Positions 56,265-64,000 of a DNA stretch of 64,000 nt are shown in pieces (positions within the stretch are counted from its first letter, which is position 1; every line of letters begins with the position of its first letter). Below the pieces are notes generated by a model that was not told the DNA's origin, did no database searches, and saw only the letters and a list, made by a program, of their open reading frames with translations. This DNA comes from Campylobacter showae CSUNSWCD. GTDB taxonomy: Bacteria; Campylobacterota; Campylobacteria; Campylobacterales; Campylobacteraceae. Made by a program: the position numbers and the translations under genes. Where the stretch lies: positions 178,949 through 242,948 of the forward strand of contig NZ_AMZQ01000005.1 in NCBI RefSeq assembly GCF_000313615.1, read 5' to 3'.

Positions 56265-58022
56265 ATGTGTAAAATTTATGAGCTTTTTTTAGCAACCATT
56301 TTAAAAAATAATTTAATAACAGATAGTCAATATCAAAATATACTATCTTTATTAAATGATAATACAGATTTTGAATTTGCTTTACATCAAGAAGTGCCGA
56401 ATTTTTCAACAGACTATATATACGATATTCTTGGTGAATTATACAGAAGACAGCGTATTACAATTAATGAAATAACTGAAAATTTTGTAATAAATTTAAA
56501 GAAATTTTTGGAACATATTGCAACAAAATTTAAGCTGGAGTATGTAGACCTAGATAATATAGATATAGACTATAAACTATGCGAAAAGGTTCCATTAAAT
56601 CATTTAAAAGCATGCAATGCTTTACCGATTAAAGAAGATGAAATCGCTGTTTATGTTGCTTTTAAAAATCCTTTTGATATGTCGGCACAAGACAGATTAC
56701 AGTCTATTTTTAATAGGAAGCTTTTAAAAGTAGTTATAACAGATCCATCAAAAATAGATAAATATATAAGTAAAATAGAGCTAAATGATAGCGTAAAGGG
56801 TATTGTTACTGAGATAAGAAAAGAGTTGTCTTCCACTGCTGTTGTGGGCGGAAATGCAAACGAAAATAGTTCTGGTATATTAAAGCTAATAGAAGTTATT
56901 TTGCGAACTTCGATAGTAAGTCGCGCAAGCGATATACACATAGAAGCCACGGTGACGAATTGCATTGTGCGCGGCAGAATTGATGGTATGTTGGCCGAGC
57001 TTTTTATTTTTGATAAAGACCTTTTCCCCCCTTTAGTATCGCGCATGAAGCTACTTTCAAATATGGATATAGCGGAGCGGAGAAAGCCGCAAGATGGACG
57101 CTTTTCGGCTCAAGTTGCAGGCAAAGAGTATGATTTTCGTATTTCAACGTTGCCAATACTTCACGGCGAGAGCATAGTTTTACGTATTTTAGACAAATCA
57201 AAGGTACTAATTAGTCTTGAAAATTTAGGCATGCATCCAGATACTTTTGACAAATTCAATAAAGCAATGAAGGCTCCATATGGCATTATATTGGTTACAG
57301 GCCCAACCGGTTCAGGTAAAACAACTACTCTTTATGCTGCACTAAACGATATAAAAAGCGTAGAAACAAAAATAATAACCGTCGAAGATCCAGTAGAGTA
57401 TCAGTTAAACATGATACAGCAAGTCCACGTAAATGAAAAAGTTGGACTTACCTTTGCTTCGGCTCTTCGCTCTATTTTAAGACAAGATCCGGACATCATA
57501 ATGATAGGAGAGATCAGAGATCAAGAAACTCTTCGCATTGCCATTCAAGCTGCACTAACTGGCCACTTAGTGTTTTCAACGCTTCACACTAATGACGCAA
57601 TAAGCGCTGTCACCAGAATAGCTGATATGGGAATAGAGCCATATCTAATCAGCGGAGCATTAGTAGCAATAGAAGCTCAAAGACTCATTAGAAAACTATG
57701 TCCAAACTGCAAACAAAAAACGGTTTTACCGTCAAATTTGCATGAACAATTTCATAATTTTTTACCGAAAGATTATCAATTTTATAAACATGTTGGATGC
57801 GATCAGTGTTCTCAAACTGGTTATGTTGGTCGAGAAATGATAAGTGAAGTTTTACCTATAAGTGATAAAATTTCAGCCATGATAGCAAATGGCACCACAA
57901 AAGAGGAAATCAAAAAAGTAGCATATGAAGAGCATTTTATAGATATGTTTAAAGACGGCATTATAAGAGCTGCAAGAGGCGTTACAACGATAGATGAAGT
58001 ATTTAGGGTGGCTAAGGTATGA
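56265..58022 (+). CDS. ctsE: GspE/PilB-type secretion ATPase
   Basis: A 585-residue ATPase powering the pseudopilus. The N1E-like domain (about 1-170) carries no name-worthy motif. The catalytic domain has Walker A GPTGSGKTTT (about 346), the Asp box (IITVEDPVEYQL), Walker B LRQDPDIIMIGEIRD (about 404) and the His box (ALTGHLVFSTLHTNDA). A zinc tetracysteine (CPNC at about 478, CDQC at about 511) marks the GspE/PilB class rather than PilT. It overlaps ctsF by 4 bases. Confidence 0.94.
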   Translation: MCKIYELFLATILKNNLITDSQYQNILSLLNDNTDFEFALHQEVPNFSTDYIYDILGELYRRQRITINEITENFVINLKKFLEHIATKFKLEYVDLDNIDIDYKLCEKVPLNHLKACNALPIKEDEIAVYVAFKNPFDMSAQDRLQSIFNRKLLKVVITDPSKIDKYISKIELNDSVKGIVTEIRKELSSTAVVGGNANENSSGILKLIEVILRTSIVSRASDIHIEATVTNCIVRGRIDGMLAELFIFDKDLFPPLVSRMKLLSNMDIAERRKPQDGRFSAQVAGKEYDFRISTLPILHGESIVLRILDKSKVLISLENLGMHPDTFDKFNKAMKAPYGIILVTGPTGSGKTTTLYAALNDIKSVETKIITVEDPVEYQLNMIQQVHVNEKVGLTFASALRSILRQDPDIIMIGEIRDQETLRIAIQAALTGHLVFSTLHTNDAISAVTRIADMGIEPYLISGALVAIEAQRLIRKLCPNCKQKTVLPSNLHEQFHNFLPKDYQFYKHVGCDQCSQTGYVGREMISEVLPISDKISAMIANGTTKEEIKKVAYEEHFIDMFKDGIIRAARGVTTIDEVFRVAKV

Positions 58023-59266
58023 AATTTTTTGAAGTTGAGTATATGGCCAACGGTCGTCGTCAAAAGATGACCTTAAAAGCAAACAATAGGAGTGAAGCTC
58101 AGGCCTTAGCCAAAACAAAAAATGCCGGCATAATAGTCAAAGTCGGGGAAACAAAAAATGTTCCGCTTGAAGAACAGTTTGCCGACCTAATGAATAAGGT
58201 ATCAACATTTGTCGGCGGCTCAAAGATAAAAATTAATAATCTAATAGCGTCATTTCGACAACTAAGCGTTATGACAAATGCCGGCATTTCAATCCATGAT
58301 AGTATTAAGGAGATATCAAAATCAACCGAAGACAAAAGATTAAAAGTTATATTTGCAACCATAAATGATGATCTCAACCAAGGACAAAGTCTTACTGACG
58401 CTATAACCAAATTCAAGGAAGAGCTCGGAGATGTAGTTGTAGCTATGATAAAACTTGGCGAAAGCACAGGCAATATGTCTGAGTCGCTACATAAACTATC
58501 AGAAATTTTACAAGAAGTCTGGGAAAATCAAAGAAAATTTAAAAAGGCTCTTAGATATCCAATTATAGTAATGTCAGCCATGGCTATAGCATTTGTTATA
58601 TTGATGATATTCGTTGTTCCGCAGTTTAGAGAGATATTTGAACAGCTAGGCGCAAATCTACCAACTCCTACAATTATACTTTTATCCATAGAAAGCGCAT
58701 TGAGTAATTATGGCTTATTTATACTGGCTGGTTTTATCGCCACAATATATGCTATAAAATATTCATACAAGAAAAATGATGAATTTAAATATAAATTTGA
58801 TAAATTTATGCTAAAGGTTTATTTAATCAACAAAGTTATATTTTACTCGACAATTAATAGATTTAACCTTATTTTTACTGAGCTAGTAAGGGCTGGTATT
58901 CCAATTGCCGATGCTCTTGAAACAGCAACTCTAACAGTAGAAAATCAAGATATACACGATAAGCTCGCTACCATCAAGATTGCAGTTTCTAGAGGCGTGT
59001 CTTTAACAGAAGCATTTAGAGATACTCAGCTTTATGAGAGTATGCTTATTCAGATGTTAAGCGCTGGTGAAAAAGGCGGTGCGATAGACGCAATGCTAGA
59101 AAAGATTACCGACTATTACAAAGCCAAATTTAGTGATTTGGTTGATAATATTTCAAGCTATGTGGAACCAATAATGCTTTTATTTATGGCAGGCATGGTT
59201 ATACTCTTGGCGCTTGGTATTTTTATGCCTATGTGGGATCTTGGAAATGCCGTTCAAGGGCGATAA
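58019..59266 (+). CDS. ctsF: GspF/PilC-type inner-membrane platform protein
   Basis: A 415-residue protein with two homologous cytoplasmic T2SSF domains (about 70-190 and 275-395) and three membrane helices (about 180-200, 228-248, 380-405). Family phrases are FRQLSVMTNAGISIHDSI, MIKLGESTGNMSESLHKL and MLSAGEKGGAIDAMLEKITDYY. It organises the pseudopilus base with CtsE. It is last of the cts genes proper; the PAS gene follows after 23 bases with its own Shine-Dalgarno (AAGGA). Confidence 0.94.
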   Translation: MKFFEVEYMANGRRQKMTLKANNRSEAQALAKTKNAGIIVKVGETKNVPLEEQFADLMNKVSTFVGGSKIKINNLIASFRQLSVMTNAGISIHDSIKEISKSTEDKRLKVIFATINDDLNQGQSLTDAITKFKEELGDVVVAMIKLGESTGNMSESLHKLSEILQEVWENQRKFKKALRYPIIVMSAMAIAFVILMIFVVPQFREIFEQLGANLPTPTIILLSIESALSNYGLFILAGFIATIYAIKYSYKKNDEFKYKFDKFMLKVYLINKVIFYSTINRFNLIFTELVRAGIPIADALETATLTVENQDIHDKLATIKIAVSRGVSLTEAFRDTQLYESMLIQMLSAGEKGGAIDAMLEKITDYYKAKFSDLVDNISSYVEPIMLLFMAGMVILLALGIFMPMWDLGNAVQGR

Positions 59267-59289
59267 TAAATAAGAATTTAAGGACATAA

Positions 59290-59793
59290 ATGCAAAATAG
59301 TTTACAAGAACGTCAAGTTAGCGCAGATGCGTTTTTAGTGTCAAAAACCGATACAAAAGGGAAAATAACCTATTGCAATATTCCTTTTGCCCAAATAGTT
59401 GGCGCAAAAGGAAATGAACTAATCGGAAAACCTCATAATATAGTGAGACATCCTGATATGCCTCGCGTAGTTTTTAAAATTTTATGGGAATATGTAAAAA
59501 ATAAAAAAGAAGTTTTTGCTTATGTTAAAAACAAAAGCCTTGACGGCTCATTTTACTGGGTATTCGCAAATGTTACAGCTTCGCTTGATCAAAGCGGTAA
59601 TATTATCGGTTACTACTCAGTCAGACGCAAACCAAACCCAAAAGCTTTAGAGGTTATTATTCCGCTTTATAGGCAGCTATTAGAAGCCGAAAAAAGCGGT
59701 GGCTTGGAGGCCTCTTCAAGGCTGCTAGAAAGTGTTTTACAGAAAAAAAATAAAAGCTATGATGAGCTAATGAACGATTTGCAAAGATTATAA
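59290..59793 (+). CDS. Aer/CetB-like PAS-domain sensor protein
   Basis: A 167-residue soluble protein with one PAS domain (about 10-115) of the Aer/CetB type: [20 protein letters not shown], the hallmark [36 protein letters not shown] and GYYSVRRKP. Such PAS domains bind FAD and report redox or energy state to a chemoreceptor. In C. jejuni CetB works with CetA, a receptor lacking its own PAS. The next gene, 10 bases on, is a receptor without a PAS, so the two should be partners. Confidence 0.8.
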   Translation: MQNSLQERQVSADAFLVSKTDTKGKITYCNIPFAQIVGAKGNELIGKPHNIVRHPDMPRVVFKILWEYVKNKKEVFAYVKNKSLDGSFYWVFANVTASLDQSGNIIGYYSVRRKPNPKALEVIIPLYRQLLEAEKSGGLEASSRLLESVLQKKNKSYDELMNDLQRL

Positions 59794-59803
59794 AGGAAAA
59801 ATT

Positions 59804-61066
59804 ATGTTTTTTAAAAAAGAAAAATTGAATTACGACGAAATTTTAAATGTAATTGGACAAGCTAGAAACGGTTTTTTGGAACCAAGGATTTTGCAAATAG
59901 ATCCAAGCTCCCAAATCGGCCAAATAGCGCTTGGCATAAATGATCTGCTTGACCAAATAGAAGCTCTACAGAGAGAAATGGGCACTTGCGTAAAATCAGC
60001 TGAAAGCGGAATAACTTATAGAAATATTTTTGTTGATGGTTTTCGTGGACTTTTTAAAACTAACGCAATATCCATGAGTGAAGGCGTTGAGGGTATAAAA
60101 GCTGGACAAAAAGGTAAAACCAGAGGTATACTTTCTGAAAAATTTAGTGAACTTGGCAATGGCAATGACGGTATTTTAGAAGTGCAAAACGATCTTAATC
60201 AAAGCATTAAAAATTTAACTAAAATATCTACAATGGCACAAGATACTTCAGTAAAGGCAAACGAAAGCATGTCGGCCGTAAGCGAGCTTAGCCAAAATAT
60301 GGGCAATCTAGAGCACCTTATCACAGAATCGACCGAAGCTATTAAAAATTTGACACATAGAACAGAAGAAATATCATCAGTAGTAAATTTGATCAAAGAT
60401 ATAGCCGAACAGACGAATTTACTAGCTCTTAATGCTGCTATCGAAGCAGCACGAGCAGGTGAGCATGGACGCGGTTTTGCAGTAGTAGCGGACGAAGTAA
60501 GAAAACTAGCCGAAAATACGCAAAAAGCCACAAGCGAAATAGGTATAAATATCCAAACCCTGCAACAACAAACAAACGATTTAAATGAAAATTCCAATAA
60601 AATCACACAAATAGCGCAAGTTGCAAGCGTGAGCGTATCTAAATTTAGAGATGCCGTGAATGTATTTAGTCAAGGTGCAATGCAAAGCGCAAAAATATCA
60701 AAATACGTAGAAAATAAAACCATCGGCATTATAGGTAAAATAAACAGAGTGACATACTTGCAGACTGCATACGGAAATGTTATTAACGAAAGAGGCGATG
60801 ACGAAAATATGCAAAAACAGGCACAAAATTTAAGTGCGTGGTACGAGGGTGCAGCGGCATATTTTGCAAACTCAAAAAGCTTCGAAAGAGCAAACATACC
60901 AGCCAAACAAATAAGTGACCTTGTAAAATCCAACTTGGAAGATTCAAAAAATGGTTACAATATGGATGATATACAAAAGTTCGTCGATAGATTCATTAAA
61001 GTCAAACAAGCAAGCAGTGAAATATTTAAGATAATAGACGCGACGATAGAAGAAAGCGTAAAGTAA
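59804..61066 (+). CDS. cytoplasmic methyl-accepting chemotaxis protein with CZB-like tail
   Basis: A 420-residue receptor with no membrane helix. The N-terminal 130 residues are helical; the coiled-coil signalling domain (about 130-295) has the hairpin tip [26 protein letters not shown] (in part) with [13 protein letters not shown]. The C-terminal 110 residues (about 300-410) align by pattern with CZB zinc-binding domains ([26 protein letters not shown]), but the expected His and Cys ligands are replaced. It is TlpD-like in topology. It pairs with the upstream PAS protein, forming an energy-taxis-like module directly after the cts genes. Confidence 0.8.
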   Translation: MFFKKEKLNYDEILNVIGQARNGFLEPRILQIDPSSQIGQIALGINDLLDQIEALQREMGTCVKSAESGITYRNIFVDGFRGLFKTNAISMSEGVEGIKAGQKGKTRGILSEKFSELGNGNDGILEVQNDLNQSIKNLTKISTMAQDTSVKANESMSAVSELSQNMGNLEHLITESTEAIKNLTHRTEEISSVVNLIKDIAEQTNLLALNAAIEAARAGEHGRGFAVVADEVRKLAENTQKATSEIGINIQTLQQQTNDLNENSNKITQIAQVASVSVSKFRDAVNVFSQGAMQSAKISKYVENKTIGIIGKINRVTYLQTAYGNVINERGDDENMQKQAQNLSAWYEGAAAYFANSKSFERANIPAKQISDLVKSNLEDSKNGYNMDDIQKFVDRFIKVKQASSEIFKIIDATIEESVK

Positions 61067-61441
61067 TGTTATACGAAAATTTGGGCCAAAGTTAAAGCAT
61101 TTGGCTCAAATTTACCCCCCACCTCTCTTGCATCGTCTTACGTTAAATACCTATATTTTATCGGTTCTATAAAATTTACCAAAACCCATTTTTTGAGAGC
61201 TTTGTTTCGTCAAAAACTCTAGAGTAAATTTGCGCCTTCCACAAGCATAATTTGCATTGTAAATTTACTTTGTGCTAATCACAAGCCGCATGTTGCAAAC
61301 TCTCCAAATTTGACCAAAAACAGCAATCATTTGCCATGTTGCGTCAAATCTCATAAAGGCAAACCAGCTTAAAGCCAGCCTGCCCTCACCTCAAATTTGA
61401 CCAAATCCCAAAGCAAATTTGGTCAAATTTAAATGCCAAAT
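61067..61441. other. gene-free spacer after the chemoreceptor
   Basis: I see no gene in these 375 bases. They begin with a strong hairpin (61077-61113, listed separately) and otherwise hold dispersed CAAATTTG words and the convergent 3' end of the YqeY-type gene. Confidence 0.5.
61077..61113 (+). terminator. hairpin closing the cts-chemoreceptor block
   Basis: AAATTTGGGCCAAA (61077-61090) pairs with TTTGGCTCAAATTT (61100-61113) with one mismatch across a 9-base loop, starting 10 bases after the receptor stop. The following bases are ACCCCCC, so the U run is that within the stem. It probably terminates in both directions, as the next gene converges. Confidence 0.6.
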
Positions 61442-61879
61442 TTAGCCCAGCAGCCTCTTTGCGCACTCGCTTATGCTTTTACCGTCGCTTCTAGCACCTA
61501 TTTTTTCTTTGGCTGCTTTCATCACGGTGCCGATACTTGCGCCCTCGCCTAATCCGGCGATGATCGCTTTTATCTCAGCCTCCAGCTCGTCTGCGCTTAG
61601 TTGTTTAGGCAAATATCCATTTATGATATCGATCTCTTTTTGCTCGTTTTGTGCTAGATCATCCCTGCCGCCGTTTTTGTACTGCTCGATAGAGTCCATG
61701 CGGCGTTTGATCTGGGTTTGTAGGATCGGTAGAACCTTTTCATCGGTCATCTCAATACGCTCATCGACTTCGACTTGTTTGATGACCGAGTTTATGAGCC
61801 TTAGCGTATCGCGGCGAAAGTTATCTTTTTCTTTCATCGCAGTCTTGATATCGTCTAAAATTTTCTCTCTGATAGTCAC
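61442..61879 (-). CDS. GatB/YqeY domain protein
   Basis: A 145-residue protein of the YqeY family, homologous to the tail domain of the GatB amidotransferase subunit that binds tRNA. Family phrases are DDIKTAMKEKDNFRRDTLRLI, RRMDSIEQYKNGGRDDLA and the C-terminal GTVMKAAKEKIGARSDGKSI. The start ATG has AAAGGAG upstream. The free-standing protein has no firmly known role; RNA binding is an inference from the fold. Confidence 0.88.
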   Translation of the reverse strand: MTIREKILDDIKTAMKEKDNFRRDTLRLINSVIKQVEVDERIEMTDEKVLPILQTQIKRRMDSIEQYKNGGRDDLAQNEQKEIDIINGYLPKQLSADELEAEIKAIIAGLGEGASIGTVMKAAKEKIGARSDGKSISECAKRLLG

Positions 61880-62009
61880 TTTTTCTCCTTTAAATTTAAG
61901 TGAGCAAATTATAACGAAGCTAAAATTTAAAGCTAATAAAACCGCCTAAATTTGGCTTGCTTAAGAAAAATGTAGCTATAATTAACCATTCATTTTTAAA
62001 AGGACTTGC

Positions 62010-63554
62010 TTGAGAAGCGACAATCTTTTTGCCTTTGCGATATTTGCTATTACCGCGTTCGGATTTTTCGTTTGGGGCTATCAGTACATCCCGACTCATC
62101 ACTTTTTGCTTTTCAGTATCGCTAGCATTTTCGGTATCTTTATGGCGTTTAACATCGGCGGCAACGATGTCGCGAACTCATTTGGTACGAGCGTGGGCGC
62201 CAAGACTGTCACGATAAAGCAAGCCCTAATTATAGCCGCTATTTTCGAGCTTAGCGGAGCGATATTCGCCGGCGGAGAGGTAACCAAAACCATCCGCGAG
62301 GGCATCGTGAGCTTCCCGCAGGAGGGCACCGAGCCGATGCTTTTTGTGCTGATTATGATGTCAGCGCTTTTGAGCTCTGGTATCTGGCTTTTTATCGCGT
62401 CTAAAAAGGGTTTACCTATTTCCACGACGCACTCGATCGTAGGCGGTATCGTCGGTGCAGGACTTACGATGGGCTTTACGACCATGGGCGGAGATAAGGC
62501 TCTGGCTATGGTCTCCTGGGGCGAGATAGGCAGGATCGCAGTTAGCTGGGTCATCTCGCCGCTGCTAGGAGGCATTCTTTCCTACTTCATTTACGGCTAC
62601 ATAAAGTCTAGGATTTTGATCCCGACTCGCAAATTTACACTAGAGCTAAAGGTGCTAAAACGTGAGCGTAAAGCCTACAAAGAGCGTTATTTACAGGAAC
62701 TAAAAACAAAACCTGAAAGCGAACAGATAAGAATACTAAGCAAGATCGCGGTCCTTGACGAGGACGACGTCGAAAGCGGCGAACGCAGCGAATACAAACT
62801 CGCCATAAAGGCTATGAAAGAGCGCGAAAAAGAGATTGACACGTCAAAAGCCATGCGCAAACATATCCCGATGGTAGCCGGCATCGGCGCGATCATCATC
62901 TCCTCGATGATGCTGTTTAAAGGCCTAGCACACCTAAATCTCGACATCGGATTCATCGGCACGATCTGGATAATCTGCGTCATCGGTATCGTCACATATC
63001 TCGCCACGCTTGCGATGATAAACGTCATGAAAAAAGATAACGCAGAAAAGAGCACGAACCGCATTTTCTCGTGGTTTCAGATATTTACGGCTTCCTCGTT
63101 CGCCTTTTCTCACGGCGCTAACGACATAGCAAATGCCGTAGGTCCATTTGCTGCGATCCTAGACGTACTAAAAACAGGCTCCATAAACGCCACAGCTCCA
63201 GTACCTGGCATAGCGATGGTGACGTTTGGCATCTCACTCGTTGTCGGACTTTGGTTTCTAGGCAAAGAGGTCATAACCACGATCGGCAGCAAACTAGCCG
63301 AGATCCTACCTACAACGGGCTTTAGCGCTGAGCTAGCCGCTAGTACCGTTATCCTGCTAGCTACTAAGCTAGGTATCCCCGTTTCCTCGACGCATATCCT
63401 CATCGGCGCGGTGCTTGGTATAGGTATCCTAAACCGCGACGCAAACTGGAAAATGGTCAAACCTATCGTGCTTGCGTGGGTCATCACTTTACCTATCGCA
63501 GGCGGCTCGGCAGCGCTTATTTACATGCTTCTAAAGACTATGTTAGGCTTGTAA
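62010..63554 (+). CDS. PitA-type inorganic phosphate transporter
   Basis: A 514-residue inner-membrane permease importing phosphate (or sulfate in relatives) with protons or sodium. It has two PHO4 signature repeats, FNIGGNDVANSFGTSVGAKT near the N-terminus and FSHGANDIANAVGPFAAI in the second half, about ten membrane helices and a long charged cytoplasmic loop (about 205-290, rich in Lys/Glu). The start is TTG 62010 with AAAAGGA upstream; 62010 gives a normal first helix. The substrate is assumed from the family. Confidence 0.9.
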   Translation: MRSDNLFAFAIFAITAFGFFVWGYQYIPTHHFLLFSIASIFGIFMAFNIGGNDVANSFGTSVGAKTVTIKQALIIAAIFELSGAIFAGGEVTKTIREGIVSFPQEGTEPMLFVLIMMSALLSSGIWLFIASKKGLPISTTHSIVGGIVGAGLTMGFTTMGGDKALAMVSWGEIGRIAVSWVISPLLGGILSYFIYGYIKSRILIPTRKFTLELKVLKRERKAYKERYLQELKTKPESEQIRILSKIAVLDEDDVESGERSEYKLAIKAMKEREKEIDTSKAMRKHIPMVAGIGAIIISSMMLFKGLAHLNLDIGFIGTIWIICVIGIVTYLATLAMINVMKKDNAEKSTNRIFSWFQIFTASSFAFSHGANDIANAVGPFAAILDVLKTGSINATAPVPGIAMVTFGISLVVGLWFLGKEVITTIGSKLAEILPTTGFSAELAASTVILLATKLGIPVSSTHILIGAVLGIGILNRDANWKMVKPIVLAWVITLPIAGGSAALIYMLLKTMLGL

Positions 63555-63823
63555 ATTCGACTATTCGCGAGCCGTAACTGGCCGATTTGTTTTGCCAAAA
63601 CTTATAAAGTTAGTCTTGATTTTTACCATAAAGTTACAGCAGTGCTCGGCAAATTTGAGCTAGTTTTGTTCAGGTATTATTTAAACTATGGTTTTATATA
63701 ATTCTAAGCCTTTGGGCTGACTGCTTAAATTTGATGTCTATAACGATAATGTCTGCCTTGCCAACAAAACGACAAATGGATTTTTCACTACAAACTCAAA
63801 CAATCAAATAAAGGCTCTTGCAA

Positions 63824-63844
63824 CTAAATTTTTATAAAATTTAG
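63824..63844. terminator. terminator-like hairpin near the right edge
   Basis: A 9-bp perfect stem with a 3-base loop, flanked by a second paired segment (TTGC...GCAAG) with a small bulge and then ATTTTTTATTT. It is 270 bases from the phosphate transporter stop, so it may serve a gene beyond the window instead. Confidence 0.45.
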
Positions 63845-63931
63845 CAAGCTATTTTTTATTTAAGTATTCGCAAATTAAATTCAGTAAACGTAATAGAGTA
63901 GTAAGGTTTTTACTAGTTAAATCAATAATTT

Positions 63932-64000
63932 GACGGCTGGGTAAATTTGACGGCTGGGTAAATTTGACGGCTGGGTAAATTTGACGGCTGGGTAAATTTG
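63932..64000. repeat. 17-bp tandem repeat (GACGGCTGGGTAAATTT)
   Basis: Four exact copies of the 17-bp unit run head to tail from 63932 to 63999, and the first base of a fifth is the last base of the window, so the array continues. It has no spacers and is not a CRISPR array. The unit contains the genome's TAAATTTGAC word. Confidence 0.9.

Larger units (their letters stand above)
63555..64000. other. gene-free end of the window
   Basis: I find no gene in these 446 bases. They contain a terminator-like hairpin CTAAATTTT-TAT-AAAATTTAG at 63824-63844, extended by TTGC/GCAA and followed by a T run, and the 17-bp tandem repeat from 63932 to the edge. The sequence is strongly AT-rich. Confidence 0.5.

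Noticed and set aside
63932-64000. Possible CRISPR array at the right edge
   Set aside because: The units are contiguous 17-mers without spacers and no cas gene is in the window.

Overview
The window is a piece of chromosome from a Campylobacter of the C. showae / C. rectus / C. curvus type. The gene orders htpG-plsC-purQ-purS-purC-ctpA, flgH-pta-ackA, ilvI-ilvH-lpxD, tmk-coaD-ubiX-flgA, pycA-bpt-dnaJ-like and rpoN-lptB-tsaE / argG-rplI-hslVU are those I remember from campylobacters. It has a single XerH recombinase and a complete cts (Campylobacter transformation system) locus. Base composition is moderate rather than very AT-rich, and intergenic DNA is packed with AAATTT-centred words such as GTCAAATTTGAC, which fits this group better than C. 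jejuni. The species call is inference from the sequence alone.

Layout. 1-5763 (minus): htpG start, a small exported protein, plsC, a periplasmic SH3-tail protein, purQSC and the C-terminal protease ctpA. 5883-8552: clpB with a consensus promoter overlapped by an HspR-type inverted repeat. 8737-13754: xerH, then tetrathionate reductase ttrB-ttrA without the membrane anchor ttrC. 13861-18439: a DUF3137 membrane protein with an in-frame stop near its N-terminus, ackA-pta, and flgH behind a sigma-54 promoter. 18440-19137: non-coding, with a compact structured element bounded by 10-bp inverted repeats. 19138-23339: ilvI-ilvH-lpxD, a DUF2695 gene and a gene broken by one TAA. 23434-33170: a long minus-strand run murA-moeA-tRNA-Gly-flgA-ubiX-coaD-tmk-hisS-speA-aspB. 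33341-35912: an NlpC/P60-like lipoprotein, a rhomboid protease, a DUF455 protein and a SixA-like phosphatase.

35913-38785 is a small decayed integrative element abutting tRNA-Arg. It holds an HUH (rolling-circle) replication protein and a tyrosine integrase broken by two frameshifts. 39276-42526 carries pycA, a small protein, an aminoacyl-tRNA-protein transferase and a DnaJ-like protein. 43044-50251 holds rpoN-lptB-tsaE-S4 protein (minus) and argG-rplI-hslV-hslU-era (plus).

50357-59266 is an AT-rich eight-gene block for DNA uptake by a type II secretion / type IV pilus-like machine: a GspL-like PilM-PilN fusion, a PilO-like protein, a PilP/GspC-like protein, the secretin, an ExeA-type ATPase, a TPR membrane protein, the GspE ATPase and the GspF platform. 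It runs into a PAS protein and a cytoplasmic chemoreceptor whose C-terminal domain resembles a zinc-binding CZB domain without its metal ligands. The window ends with a YqeY-type protein, a Pit phosphate transporter and a 17-bp tandem repeat that runs off the edge.

No single large undescribed system stands out. The best leads are the tRNA-Arg HUH/integrase element, the structured inverted-repeat element at 18642-18966, the low-complexity insertion in UbiX, the anchorless ttrBA pair, and the chemoreceptor pair joined to the transformation locus.
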